A stretch of 35,152 bases of DNA from Treponemataceae bacterium (GTDB taxonomy: Bacteria; Spirochaetota; Spirochaetia; Treponematales; Treponemataceae): assembly GCA_024680915.1 (NCBI GenBank), contig JAILBN010000026.1, positions 1 to 35,152 on the forward strand. The letters run 5' to 3'. The notes below the pieces were generated by a model, which searched no databases, had not been told where the DNA came from, and saw only the letters and a list, made by a program, of their open reading frames with translations. The translations under genes were made by a program, and so were the position numbers. Shown here in pieces: positions 7,474-16,270 of the stretch. How positions within the stretch are numbered: the first letter of the stretch is position 1; every line of letters starts with the position of its first letter.

Positions 7474-8151
7474 TTGAAAGTTTTACAAAAATATTCCAAT
7501 GAATCCAGCAGGGAATATGCCTACAGGACAATACGCGAAAATATAGTCGAGCTTGAGATTAAACCAGGCAGCATGATAAGCGAGCAGGATATAGCCCAAG
7601 AACTGAATGTATCACGGACTCCTGTTCACGAAGCCCTGCTTGAACTTTCCCGTTCAAAAATCGTCGACATCCTGCCTCAAAGAGGCTGTTCTGTATCCAG
7701 AATTAATCTGGAGCTTGTGGAAGAAGCTGTTTTCGTAAGAAGAACGATAGAATGTGCCGTAATCGAGGAAGCATGCAGAATCGCAACGGAGCAGGATCTT
7801 GCTGAAATGCGAGACAACATAAGACTTCAGGACTTCTACCTTGCCAGCAAGACCATCGAGAAAATAATGGAGCTCGACAACAAATTCCATGAGGCTCTTT
7901 ACAGAATAAGCAACAAGATGCAGTGCTATTATATGGTCCAGCTTATGAACGTTCATTTCGACCGATTACGGTCTATGAGCTTGTACTCGGTAAAAGAGAT
8001 AAAAATCGTGGATGATCACAGGGCCATTGTAAAGGCAATGACAGACAAAGACCCGGCCCTGGCCAAACAGATTCTTGAGAAGCACCTGTCAAGACTGCAT
8101 GTGGATGTAGAAGATATAAAGGCTCATTATCCTGAGTATTTCCCCGAATAA
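7474..8151 (+). CDS. GntR-family transcriptional regulator, FCD (FadR-like) subfamily
   Basis: 225 residues. The N-terminal 75 residues form a winged helix with the typical helix-turn-helix IAQELNVSRTPVHEALLELS and a wing ending in QRGCSVSRI. The C-terminal all-helical FCD domain keeps the metal-binding pattern: Asp in LDNKFHEAL with His four residues on, then DDHRAI and HLSRLH histidines. Such proteins respond to sugar acids, carboxylates or amino acids and bind short palindromes. The start is UUG at 7474, directly after the previous stop codon, with an AAAGGGGG site seven bases upstream. Position next to the divergent importer suggests it controls that operon; the effector is unknown. Confidence 0.9.
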   Translation: MKVLQKYSNESSREYAYRTIRENIVELEIKPGSMISEQDIAQELNVSRTPVHEALLELSRSKIVDILPQRGCSVSRINLELVEEAVFVRRTIECAVIEEACRIATEQDLAEMRDNIRLQDFYLASKTIEKIMELDNKFHEALYRISNKMQCYYMVQLMNVHFDRLRSMSLYSVKEIKIVDDHRAIVKAMTDKDPALAKQILEKHLSRLHVDVEDIKAHYPEYFPE

Positions 8152-8210
8152 ATAAAGACCCGGGCGGTTTTCTAAAAGCAGGGACTTTTATCAAGACCAA
8201 CAGCAGAAAA

Positions 8211-8274
8211 AAAACTCCGGATACCAAAGCTCTCCACCTTACAGGTCATATGAGCAGGATACCGGAGTTTTTTT
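8211..8274. terminator. Bidirectional terminator with long loop
   Basis: Arms AAAAAACTCCGG (about 8213-8224) and CCGGAGTTTTTT (8262-8273) pair over 12 bases around a loop of nearly 40 bases. A-runs and T-runs on both outer sides allow it to end both the plus-strand regulator transcript and the minus-strand hslU transcript. The loop contains a possible small inner stem. Confidence 0.75.
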
Positions 8275-8289
8275 ATTGGCGGCAAAAAC

Positions 8290-9795
8290 TTAAAGGATGT
8301 ACTTTGAAAGATCCTGATCCTGGACGACACCCTTAAGACGCTCGTCCACATAGTCTGCCGTTATATCGATAGTCTCGCCCTTATGCTCATCAGCCTCAAA
8401 GGAAAGATCCTCCAAAAGAGTCTCCATTATGGTATGGAGCCGGCGGGCACCTATGTTTTCCACACGGGCATTCACATCAGCAGCAAGAGAGCTCATTCTG
8501 TCTATTGCTTCCTCTGTGAAATTCACGGAGACACCCTCCGTCCCCAAAAGACTTATATACTGCTTGGTAAGAGCATTCCTTGGTTCAGTGAGTATTTTCT
8601 TGAAATCCTCAGCGTTCAGGGAATCCAGCTCCACACGGAGAGGGAACCTACCCTGCAGCTCCGGAATAAGGTCACTCGGCTTGGAGACATTGAAAGCGCC
8701 GGCGGCTATAAACAAGATATGGGTCGTGTCTATCACGCCGAATTTCGTGTTGACGTTTGAACCTTCAACTATAGGGAGTATATCCCTCTGCACTCCCTCC
8801 CGGGAAACATCCTGCCCACTTCTGGACGATCCACCACCCGTGGCGATCTTATCGATTTCGTCAATAAATACTATACCCATCTGCTGAACTCGGTTACGAG
8901 CCTCATCCGCAACCTTGTCGGGATCTGTCATCCTGTCCAGCTGATCTTCCATAAGGATCTCCCGAGCTTCCTTTACAGTTACGGAACGTCTTTTAGCCCC
9001 ACCGGAAGGACCTGAAATCATCGCTGCGATCCCCTGCATGGCAGACTCCATCTCTTCCATGTTTCCACCAGCAAAAATCTCGAAAGAGGGAATACGAGCC
9101 TGACGTCTCTGGCTTACCTCCACCTGCCGGTCCTCAAGCCTTCCCTCTCTGAGCATGGCACGGAATTTCTCCCTGGTCTCACTCATATTACCAGCAGCCG
9201 CTGAATCAGAGCTTTTTTCTTCTGCCGCAACATCCTCTGCCTGCTGCTTCTCAGCATTCTCAAAGATATTACCAAGGGAAACAGAGAAATCGGATATCTG
9301 CTTGACTCCATTATCAGGATTCTTTTTCGCGGGCTTTTTTTGTCCGCTTCCAGGAAGCAAAAGATCCAGCAAGGCTTCCTCAACCTTCTCAGCGGCTTTA
9401 GCCCTCAGGTTCTCCTGGAATTCTGCCTTGACCATGTTATAACCTACAGCCATAAGATCACGAATCATGGATTCGACGTCACGGCCGACATAACCAACCT
9501 CAGTATATTTCGTGGCTTCAACCTTGAGGAAGGGAGCCCCGCACAACTTCGCCAGCCGCCGGGCTATCTCTGTCTTACCCACGCCTGTCGGTCCTATCAT
9601 CAGAATATTCTTAGGAGCTATCTCATCCCTTATATCTTCAGGCAGCTTAAGTCGACGGGTTCTGTTTCTAAGTGCGATCGCCACCGATTTTTTTGCCTTC
9701 TGCTGTCCGATGATATATGTATCAAGCTGCTTTACAATCTCCTTAGGAGTAAGCTCTTCCAGAGGTGTTTTTTTTGTGTCTTCTGTATTTTCCAT
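8290..9795 (-). CDS. hslU: HslU (ClpY), ATPase subunit of HslUV protease
   Basis: AAA+ unfoldase that feeds proteins to the HslV peptidase in the cytoplasm. Visible: the N-terminal LTPKEIVKQLDTYIIGQQKAKK signature, Walker A GPTGVGKT near residue 70, Walker B VFIDEID, the sensor stretch GAFNVSKPSDLIPELQGRFP, and the C-terminal LSKYIL that inserts into HslV. At 501 residues it is about 60 longer than the E. coli protein. The excess lies in the I domain, in an Ala/Glu/Lys-rich stretch around residues 130-215. It starts 4 bp after the hslV stop and is the last gene of the block; a terminator follows. Confidence 0.97.
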   Translation of the reverse strand: MENTEDTKKTPLEELTPKEIVKQLDTYIIGQQKAKKSVAIALRNRTRRLKLPEDIRDEIAPKNILMIGPTGVGKTEIARRLAKLCGAPFLKVEATKYTEVGYVGRDVESMIRDLMAVGYNMVKAEFQENLRAKAAEKVEEALLDLLLPGSGQKKPAKKNPDNGVKQISDFSVSLGNIFENAEKQQAEDVAAEEKSSDSAAAGNMSETREKFRAMLREGRLEDRQVEVSQRRQARIPSFEIFAGGNMEEMESAMQGIAAMISGPSGGAKRRSVTVKEAREILMEDQLDRMTDPDKVADEARNRVQQMGIVFIDEIDKIATGGGSSRSGQDVSREGVQRDILPIVEGSNVNTKFGVIDTTHILFIAAGAFNVSKPSDLIPELQGRFPLRVELDSLNAEDFKKILTEPRNALTKQYISLLGTEGVSVNFTEEAIDRMSSLAADVNARVENIGARRLHTIMETLLEDLSFEADEHKGETIDITADYVDERLKGVVQDQDLSKYIL

Positions 9796-9799
9796 AATC

Positions 9800-10339
9800 C
9801 TAGAGTTCCTCTACCGTAATATGATTATTTGTATAGATGCAGATACTGCCGGCAATCTTAAGACTCTTCTCGGCAATTTCCCTTGCGCTTAAATCCGAAG
9901 ATTCGGTATAGGCCAAGGCAGCCGCATAGGCATAGTTTCCACCGGACCCTATCGCCAGGATATCGTTCTCAGGCTCTATGACATCACCATTACCAGAGAT
10001 AAGAAGTATCTTTTCCTTGTTGGCGACAAGCAGAAGGGCCTCCAGATTACGCAGAGCCTTGTCTGTACGCCACATCTTGGCTAGCTCCACCGCTGCCCTC
10101 GTTATATCACCATTATATTCTCCAAGCTTGGCTTCAAACTTATCAAACAAATTGAAAGCATCGGCTGTAGCTCCTGCAAAACCTGTAAGTACTTTCCCAT
10201 CATACATTCGTCTGACTTTACGGGCGTTACCTTTCATAACTGTCTCGCCCATTGTCACCTGTCCATCACCAGCCATAGCGACATGACCATCTTTTTTAAC
10301 CGCAATAACAGTAGTACTGCGAACCTGTGGATAACTCAT
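9800..10339 (-). CDS. hslV: HslV (ClpQ), peptidase subunit of HslUV protease
   Basis: 179 residues of the proteasome-beta-like Ntn hydrolase family. The catalytic threonine should be Thr9 in VRS-TTVIAV, so an eight-residue propeptide (MSYPQVRS) must be removed. Conserved blocks are [43 protein letters not shown] and IGSGGNYA. It forms a double hexamer capped by HslU. The ATG directly abuts the stop codon of the upstream Xer recombinase gene (stop 10340-10342, start 10339), which implies translational coupling, and hslU follows by 4 bp. Confidence 0.97.
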   Translation of the reverse strand: MSYPQVRSTTVIAVKKDGHVAMAGDGQVTMGETVMKGNARKVRRMYDGKVLTGFAGATADAFNLFDKFEAKLGEYNGDITRAAVELAKMWRTDKALRNLEALLLVANKEKILLISGNGDVIEPENDILAIGSGGNYAYAAALAYTESSDLSAREIAEKSLKIAGSICIYTNNHITVEEL

Positions 10340-11299
10340 CTATCTTTCCTTTCCGTGCGGGTGGGCACGGTTGTATATATCTACCAATCTGGCAGTTGAA
10401 ACATGGGTATAACGCTGGGTCGTAGAAATACTAGAATGCCCAAGCATCTCCTGCACTATCCGGATATCCGCACCCGCATTAAGCATACTGGTCGCGAACG
10501 AATGACGAAAGGAGTGAGGCGACACATGCCGATTCGTTCCTTCGACAGATGAATAACGATCAACTATTCCGTATATACCGCGGACAGAAAGAGCCTTTCC
10601 CCGTTGAGAGACAAAAACAGAAGACACCGGCGAGGTTTTCTTCAGCAGGACTTTCCTCTCCTGAAGATATACTCTCAAAGCATCCACTGCATCATCGGAA
10701 AAAAACACATTCCTTTCCTTGTTTCCCTTTCCCCTCACTATAGCGGATCGGTAATCAGACCTGAAATCAGACAATCTCAAACCAGCAATCTCAGAGACAC
10801 GGCACCCTGACGAATACAACATCTTGAAAAGAGCCTTGTCTCTTGCCGGCCAAAGAAGAGCTTTCTTCTCTGGCATACCGCAAAGTTCATCCGCCTCACT
10901 CTCAGTCATAAAATTGGGAACAGACACAGGCATTCTTACTGTCCTCAGTTCCAGAGCAGGATTATTATAAATATAATCAAGACGGCGGCAATAGGCAAAT
11001 AAACTTCTTACGGCAGCCACAAACCGGTTTATACTGGCAGGAGCGGCATTTCTGCGGACAAGACACCCAAGACAAGTTCTTAGATGAGCAAGCTCCACAG
11101 AAGACAAGGAAATTCCCTGACTACCATCCAAACGACAGGGAGAGGGAGGAAGCTGGGAGGCAAGAAGCTCCACAAGCTTCTCATAATCATTCCTATACCC
11201 TTTTACAGTATGAGGAGAAAGACTTCTTACGCCTCCAAGATACACAAGGAATTCTTCTGCCGCATCCTCTACAGAAAAAAGCTTTTCCCTCTCATCCAT
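10340..11299 (-). CDS. xerC: Tyrosine recombinase XerC/CodV-like
   Basis: 319 residues with an N-terminal SAM-like core-binding domain (about 10-110) and a C-terminal catalytic domain. The active-site set is complete: Arg167 (SSGCRVSE), Lys191 (GKGNKE), His262 and Arg265 (HSFRHSFAT), His288 (LGHSS) and the nucleophile Tyr297 (TQRYTH). Xer enzymes resolve chromosome dimers at dif. Placement between topA and hslV matches the Bacillus subtilis codV position, which favours the XerC name, but XerC and XerD cannot be separated firmly by eye. The ATG is two bases after the topA stop with a GGAG site. A second Xer gene lies at 15362-16267. Confidence 0.9.
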   Translation of the reverse strand: MDEREKLFSVEDAAEEFLVYLGGVRSLSPHTVKGYRNDYEKLVELLASQLPPSPCRLDGSQGISLSSVELAHLRTCLGCLVRRNAAPASINRFVAAVRSLFAYCRRLDYIYNNPALELRTVRMPVSVPNFMTESEADELCGMPEKKALLWPARDKALFKMLYSSGCRVSEIAGLRLSDFRSDYRSAIVRGKGNKERNVFFSDDAVDALRVYLQERKVLLKKTSPVSSVFVSQRGKALSVRGIYGIVDRYSSVEGTNRHVSPHSFRHSFATSMLNAGADIRIVQEMLGHSSISTTQRYTHVSTARLVDIYNRAHPHGKER

Positions 11300-11301
11300 G
11301 G

Positions 11302-13533
11302 CTAAAGCTCCGTTTCTCCAGGATCGTCATCATCAGCAGTATGGAGATAATTACAAGCAGGATTTATACAGGATTTGAAGGATCCATGTTTTTTGTCATA
11401 TTTCTCGACCATAAACTGACCGCATTTAGGGCACAAGGAATTCGTAGGTTTGAAATATGTTATAAAATCACAAGCAGGATAATTCGTACAGCCGTAGAAT
11501 TCTTTGTTGCTTCCTTTAGATTTTCTTGCGACGATCTTTCCATTACATCCCGGGCGAGGACATTTTGCGAGAGGAACAGACTTGGTGTTGTGACAGGCAG
11601 GAAAGCCTGAGCATGCCAGGAAATAGCCGAAACGCCCCAATTTCTTCAGCATGGGTTTTCCACATAGCTCACAGATCTCCCCTGTCTGCTCGTCCATAGA
11701 CCCCTTCACGCTTTCAAGGGTAGCCATAAGGCTATCAAGTCTTTCTTTGAAGGGGAAGAAGAAATCCTTCATCATTGAAGGCCACTCCCTTTTCCCTTCC
11801 TCTACGTCATCAAGCTGAGTCTCCACATCAGCCGTAAAATTCTCGTTTATCACGTCTGGAAAGGACTCCACAAGGATATCGTTTATCATCCTGCCGAGAG
11901 GGGTCGGAACCAGCTGTTTGTTGCTTCTGTTAACATAATATCTCTCAAGAAGGACGGAGATTATAGGAGCATAAGTAGACGGCCGGCCTATTCCTTTTTC
12001 TTCAAGTATCTTGACGATGGATGCATCCGTATAGCGGGAGGGGCCCTGAGTGAAATGCTGCTCCGGGACAAATTTCTCTGTCTTCAGAAGATCGCCTGTA
12101 CTGACGTCGGGGATATAACCGCCGGTCTCTTCTTTTGGCGAGAGGAGCTTGATTACGCTATAAAAGCCTTTATCGATAATCTTCCCGGCTGTCATACGGA
12201 AAAGAGCATCTCCAGCTTTTATATCAATACTGGTAGTACGGCTCTTTGCGTTCTTCATCTGACTGGACACGAAGGCTTCCCAAATTATTGTGTAAAGCCT
12301 GTGTTGGTCACGGGTAAGGAATTCCTTTACATAATCAGGAGTATATTTAGTATAGGTGGGACGTATGGCCTCATGGGCGTCCTGAGCTTTATTACCCACA
12401 GCATACTCAACAGGAGATTCCGGAAGCTCAGAAGGATAGTTGGAAGAAAGCCAATCACGCACATCCTCAATCGCTGTCTTAGAGATACGCACAGAATCTG
12501 TACGCATGTAAGTTATAAGACCTACCCGGCTGGAGCCGATATTGATACCTTCGTAAAGCTGCTGGGCCAGCTGCATCGTCTTCTTGGAAGTAAATCCCAG
12601 TCTGGTAGCGGCAGCCTGCTGAAGCTTTGACGTAGTAAAGGGAGCCTTGGGCTTTACAGTCCTGTCCGTCTCTTTTATGTCAGTTATAACAAAAGATTCA
12701 TTTTTTATAGCTTCAATTATTTTGTTTACATCGCCCTCATTCTTAAGATCAGGCTTTTTATTCTTGTAAAGAGCAAGCTGGGCTTCTATTTTCTGCTTGC
12801 CATTCGAAAACTCAGCGTTAAGAGTCCAATACTCCTCAGGTATGAAATTCTCAACCTCACGCTCCCTCTGGCATATCATCCTAAGGGCGACAGACTGAAC
12901 CCGTCCTGCAGAAAGCCCGTTCTTGACTTTTTTCCAAAGCAGGGGCGAAAGATTATAACCCACAAGCCTGTCAAGTACTCGGCGGGCTTTCTGAGCATTC
13001 ACCTTATTCTCGTCTATGTCAGAGGGATGCTTTACAGCATCTTTAATGGCAACAGGGGTTATCTCATTGAACACGATACGTCGTACGGCAGCATTTGTTT
13101 TCTGCTCGAAATCATTGTAGAGATGCCACGCTATCGCCTCTCCCTCGCGGTCATTATCACTTGCCAGAAGAACAAGGGATGCTTTTTTAGCTTCTTTCTC
13201 CAGATCCTTAAGGATTGCAGCCCTGCCACGAACGGTAATATATTCAGGCTGGAAATTATTATCGATTTCTATAGCTAATCGCGATTTGGGAAGATCTATC
13301 AAATGCCCCATGGATGCTTTCACTACATAGCCCTTCCCAAGATACTTCTCGATTGTCTTTGCCTTGGCAGGAGACTCAACGACAACAAGAGTCGTTTTTT
13401 TATCTCCCTTAGCAGAAGCTTTTTTTGACACTGTTTTTTTCTTTGTGGCAGCTACTCTTGAAGATTTCGCAGCTTTTTCTCCTGCTTTCTCTGTTGTTTT
13501 CTCTGCCTTTTTCTTTACGGATGAAGAAGCCAT
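11302..13533 (-). CDS. topA: DNA topoisomerase I with lysine-rich N-terminal tail
   Basis: Type IA topoisomerase that relaxes negative supercoils. From the chosen start it has 743 residues. Residues 1-46 are a Lys/Ala/Ser-rich tail resembling histone H1-type sequence. The Toprim domain begins LVVVESPAKAK (about 49) with the acidic ASDNDREGE motif near 125-133. The catalytic tyrosine is about residue 342 in LITYMRTDS. Three C4 zinc ribbons follow at the C-terminus, each with paired CxxC-type cysteines. The frame is open upstream to 13629, but ATG 13533 has a GAGGTAAT site and begins the tail cleanly, while the upstream 32 residues are Cys-rich and look non-coding. It follows dprA by 34 bp. Confidence 0.96.
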   Translation of the reverse strand: MASSSVKKKAEKTTEKAGEKAAKSSRVAATKKKTVSKKASAKGDKKTTLVVVESPAKAKTIEKYLGKGYVVKASMGHLIDLPKSRLAIEIDNNFQPEYITVRGRAAILKDLEKEAKKASLVLLASDNDREGEAIAWHLYNDFEQKTNAAVRRIVFNEITPVAIKDAVKHPSDIDENKVNAQKARRVLDRLVGYNLSPLLWKKVKNGLSAGRVQSVALRMICQREREVENFIPEEYWTLNAEFSNGKQKIEAQLALYKNKKPDLKNEGDVNKIIEAIKNESFVITDIKETDRTVKPKAPFTTSKLQQAAATRLGFTSKKTMQLAQQLYEGINIGSSRVGLITYMRTDSVRISKTAIEDVRDWLSSNYPSELPESPVEYAVGNKAQDAHEAIRPTYTKYTPDYVKEFLTRDQHRLYTIIWEAFVSSQMKNAKSRTTSIDIKAGDALFRMTAGKIIDKGFYSVIKLLSPKEETGGYIPDVSTGDLLKTEKFVPEQHFTQGPSRYTDASIVKILEEKGIGRPSTYAPIISVLLERYYVNRSNKQLVPTPLGRMINDILVESFPDVINENFTADVETQLDDVEEGKREWPSMMKDFFFPFKERLDSLMATLESVKGSMDEQTGEICELCGKPMLKKLGRFGYFLACSGFPACHNTKSVPLAKCPRPGCNGKIVARKSKGSNKEFYGCTNYPACDFITYFKPTNSLCPKCGQFMVEKYDKKHGSFKSCINPACNYLHTADDDDPGETEL

Positions 13534-13567
13534 ATTACCTCTTATATTATGAAAATATATTAAACAC

Positions 13568-14575
13568 TTAGTTTTTCTCGTCTGGCGGCAACAAATCAAG
13601 CTGCCCCTGATAAATTCTGCCAGAGACAAGCTCTTTTGCCTCCTGGAAGGAAGATATTACTGGAGCGCCCTCCTCCACAAGGCGAAGAACTCCGGATGGA
13701 CAAGAAAAGACATCCGATACCTCTTTCACAGACTTGGAACCTCCAGTTTTTTTGACGGAAGCCCTCTGTCTTTCTGCAAATGAAATTGCAGCGGGATGAA
13801 CACACAGATCCCGCCCCTGCTCAAGGGCAAAATCAGCTGTTATAAGAGCACCCGATTTCTCAGGAGCCTGTATCACCATAGTCGCGCAAGAAAGACCTGA
13901 AATAATACGGTTACGCTCAGGGAACTGCCATTTCCTGACAGGTTCCTCCGGTGGATATTCGCTGACGATACAACCAGAACTTCGTATTATTTCGGCCGCA
14001 AGGCTTTTGTTCGCCGCAGGGTAAATCGTATCAATACCGCATCCAAGGACTGCGATCGTCCTGCCACAATCTGCTGCCAAAGCACCCTTATGGGCGGCAG
14101 AATCTATTCCGAATGCCAGCCCTGAAACCACAGTCATTCCATGGGAGGCACAATCCCTTGAAAAGGTGAAAGCAGCTTTCAGACCTTCGCCATCAGGATG
14201 TCTTGTTCCTACGACTCCTATAGATTCTGAAGAGAGAATCTCCGGACAGCCCCTGCAGTAAAGAGCGAAGGGTGACTGGGAAATCTCATAAAGCTTCTCA
14301 GGATACAGAGAATCTCCAGGCAAAAGCATAGAAATACCATACTGCTCCATCACAAGAACATCCCTTTCTGCCCGGAGAACAATCTCAGACATACTTGGAA
14401 TTTTCTTTTTGATCTTTCTGGAAACAATTCCACAAAGATCATCTATAGAAAGTAATGCGAGAGCAGACACATTGTCAAGTTTTTTTAAAAGAGAAAGACG
14501 TTCACCATGGGTAAGAAAGGACAAACGGGCAACAGCAGCCCTCAGCACCAACTCATCATTCTGAGTACAACGCAT
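13568..14575 (-). CDS. dprA: DprA/Smf DNA-processing protein
   Basis: 335 residues. DprA loads RecA on incoming single-stranded DNA during natural transformation and is also found in bacteria not known to be competent. The Rossmann-like domain is visible with GVVGTRHPDGEG, VVSGLAFGIDSAAHKGAL and the later GCGIDTIYPAAN and EYPPEEPVRKWQFPERNRIISGLS blocks. An N-terminal helical region resembles the SAM-type domain of the family. The ATG at 14575 sits inside the end of the upstream TPR gene, giving a 20-bp overlap, with AAAGGTAG upstream. Order dprA-topA-xerC-hslV-hslU matches Bacillus. Confidence 0.95.
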   Translation of the reverse strand: MRCTQNDELVLRAAVARLSFLTHGERLSLLKKLDNVSALALLSIDDLCGIVSRKIKKKIPSMSEIVLRAERDVLVMEQYGISMLLPGDSLYPEKLYEISQSPFALYCRGCPEILSSESIGVVGTRHPDGEGLKAAFTFSRDCASHGMTVVSGLAFGIDSAAHKGALAADCGRTIAVLGCGIDTIYPAANKSLAAEIIRSSGCIVSEYPPEEPVRKWQFPERNRIISGLSCATMVIQAPEKSGALITADFALEQGRDLCVHPAAISFAERQRASVKKTGGSKSVKEVSDVFSCPSGVLRLVEEGAPVISSFQEAKELVSGRIYQGQLDLLPPDEKN

Positions 14576-15299
14576 TGAGTACTACCTTTTTGTTAGTCTC
14601 AGCCTCCGCACGACTGGCATCCGATGAGGAAACCCTTATAATTTCATCGTACATATCGATGGCAGCCTGGAAATCATAATTCATATAGTATGCACGGGCA
14701 AGAACGAACATACCATCGATATTTTTAGTATCAATTGTCAGAAGCTTCTGAAGAAGAGGTATGGCCTTGTCGCTCTGATCAAGCTCGAAGGTATAAAGCA
14801 CTCCTAAGCCATAGAGGGCCCTGGCATAGGTCGGCTCAAGCTCCAGAGCCCGTTTATAGGCAGACTCTGAAAGAGAAAGATATTCGGTCTGTTTAGAGTT
14901 TGTCCCGGTCGCATCAAAATCAAGGGAAGCCTTCGACATATATCCGGCACAAACTCCAATCCAGTAATAAAGGTTCTGATTGGCCGGATAATAGGAGACG
15001 GCGTTTCTGAAAGCATCCAGGGCTTCCCCATACATCTCCTTGTCCATATATCTTGTCGCAAGGATTTTCCACCAGATTCCAGTCTGGGCATCAGCCTGAA
15101 TTATGTCCTCAACCCGCTCTTCATATTTTTGTATAGCCTCTTTCAGCTCATCAATAGTCGTAGGACTGGAAACATCCTCCTCCAGAGACTGCACCCGTTT
15201 TATATAATTCACGTTCGGCCCGCAAGAAACAAAGAGGAAAGCACAAAGAACAGAAAGGGCACAAAAAATACCGCACCAGTAGACATATTTTTTTTTCAT
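14556..15299 (-). CDS. TPR-repeat lipoprotein
   Basis: 247 residues. The start at 15299 (MKKKYVYWCG) is chosen because GGAGGT lies just upstream; the frame is open nine codons further, to 15326, without a good site. The N-terminus is a lipoprotein signal: basic residues, a hydrophobic core and the lipobox FVSC with cysteine followed by GPN. The remainder is helical with TPR-like units (for example the GEALDAFRNAVSYYPANQNLYYWIGV and SAYKRALELEPTYARALYGLG regions, cited in part). It is probably anchored to a membrane facing the periplasm. Placement between a Xer recombinase and dprA agrees with the T. pallidum order as I recall it. Function not known; a scaffold for division or wall proteins is one possibility. 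Confidence 0.85.
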   Translation of the reverse strand: MKKKYVYWCGIFCALSVLCAFLFVSCGPNVNYIKRVQSLEEDVSSPTTIDELKEAIQKYEERVEDIIQADAQTGIWWKILATRYMDKEMYGEALDAFRNAVSYYPANQNLYYWIGVCAGYMSKASLDFDATGTNSKQTEYLSLSESAYKRALELEPTYARALYGLGVLYTFELDQSDKAIPLLQKLLTIDTKNIDGMFVLARAYYMNYDFQAAIDMYDEIIRVSSSDASRAEAETNKKVVLNALYSE

Positions 15300-15361
15300 A
15301 ACAGGACCTCCGCTAACTTTTTTCATTATCGCTAATATCGGTTGTTTACCTTAATCGGTTC

Positions 15362-16267
15362 TCAGTTTTTTTTATTCCGGGGGAAAAACTCCGAGTGATA
15401 GGCCTGAAGTTCATCAGCCGAAACATGGGTGTATATCTGTGTCGTTGAAAGATCTGAATGTCCTAGCAGTTCCTGTACAGACCTGAGATCCGCACCTCCC
15501 GCAAGAAGATGAGTCGCAAAGGAATGACGAAGAGTATGCACTTTTGCATCAAGTCCGACCATAGCTTCCAATTCCTTGAAACGCTTCCATATTCCTTTGC
15601 GTGAAAACTGCTTCCCCTGATAATTGACGAAAACCCAAGGAACCGTACGGGACCCGACGATAAGGGGGCGGGCTTCATCAAGCCAAGAAGAAACCCATTT
15701 CAAAGCCTCTCCTCCGAAGGGCACCAGCCGCTCCTTGTCCCCTTTTCCATGAACCCAGAGAAGCTGTTCTTCAAGATGCACATTTTTAAGCAGAAGAGCA
15801 GAAGCTTCGCTGATCCTAAGTCCAGAAGAATATATCAGCTCGAAAAGTGCCCTGTCCCGTATTCCAAGAGGGGTGGAAAGATCAATGGCAGAAAGAATCT
15901 GCTCTATCTGCTCAACAGAAAGAACACGGGGAAGGGAACGATGAGTTTTGGGACGCTCGAGAAGAAGACTGACATTTTTCTCCCATATTCCGTTCCTTAC
16001 AAGATAAGCACCAAAAGAACGCACGGCAGAAATATCTCTTGCGACAGTCAATTCATCGGCCTGCAGTCTGCGTGCAGCAAAATACGCAGTAAGATGGCGG
16101 ACAGAAATACTATTCAGTGGCACCTTGTTCTCCACACACCACTTCTCAAGAATCTCCACAGAAGAACGATAGGTCTCCGCCGTTAAAAGCGATTTTCGCT
16201 CCGTAGTTACAAGCTCATCATAGAAACCGGTAATTATGGAACTGAAGCCTCTATTACCGTCTTCCAT
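15362..16267 (-). CDS. Tyrosine recombinase, XerC/XerD family
   Basis: 301 residues, usual Xer length. The catalytic set is complete: Arg151 (SSGLRISE), Lys175 (GKGDKE), His244 and Arg247 (HTLRHSFATH), His270 (LGHSD) and Tyr279 (TQIYTH). The C-terminal LRHSFATHLL and LGHSDLSTTQIYTHV blocks are those of the dimer-resolution recombinases, not phage integrases. The ATG is three bases after the ftsZ stop codon and the ribosome-binding site (GGAAAG) lies in the last ftsZ codons, so expression is tied to ftsZ. With the other Xer gene at 10340 it could form the XerC-XerD heterotetramer acting at dif; which one is XerD is not resolved here. Confidence 0.9.
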   Translation of the reverse strand: MEDGNRGFSSIITGFYDELVTTERKSLLTAETYRSSVEILEKWCVENKVPLNSISVRHLTAYFAARRLQADELTVARDISAVRSFGAYLVRNGIWEKNVSLLLERPKTHRSLPRVLSVEQIEQILSAIDLSTPLGIRDRALFELIYSSGLRISEASALLLKNVHLEEQLLWVHGKGDKERLVPFGGEALKWVSSWLDEARPLIVGSRTVPWVFVNYQGKQFSRKGIWKRFKELEAMVGLDAKVHTLRHSFATHLLAGGADLRSVQELLGHSDLSTTQIYTHVSADELQAYHSEFFPRNKKN

Positions 16268-16270
16268 AAC

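Noticed and set aside
9340-9892. Plus-strand frames of 126 and 159 residues opposite hslU
   Set aside because: They are antisense to conserved hslU motifs, with Cys/Ser-rich shadow composition.
15362-16267. Phage or integron integrase
   Set aside because: Length, motif wording (LRHSFATHLL, LGHSDLSTTQ) and position in the division operon fit Xer dimer-resolution enzymes, and no attachment repeats or phage genes were seen.
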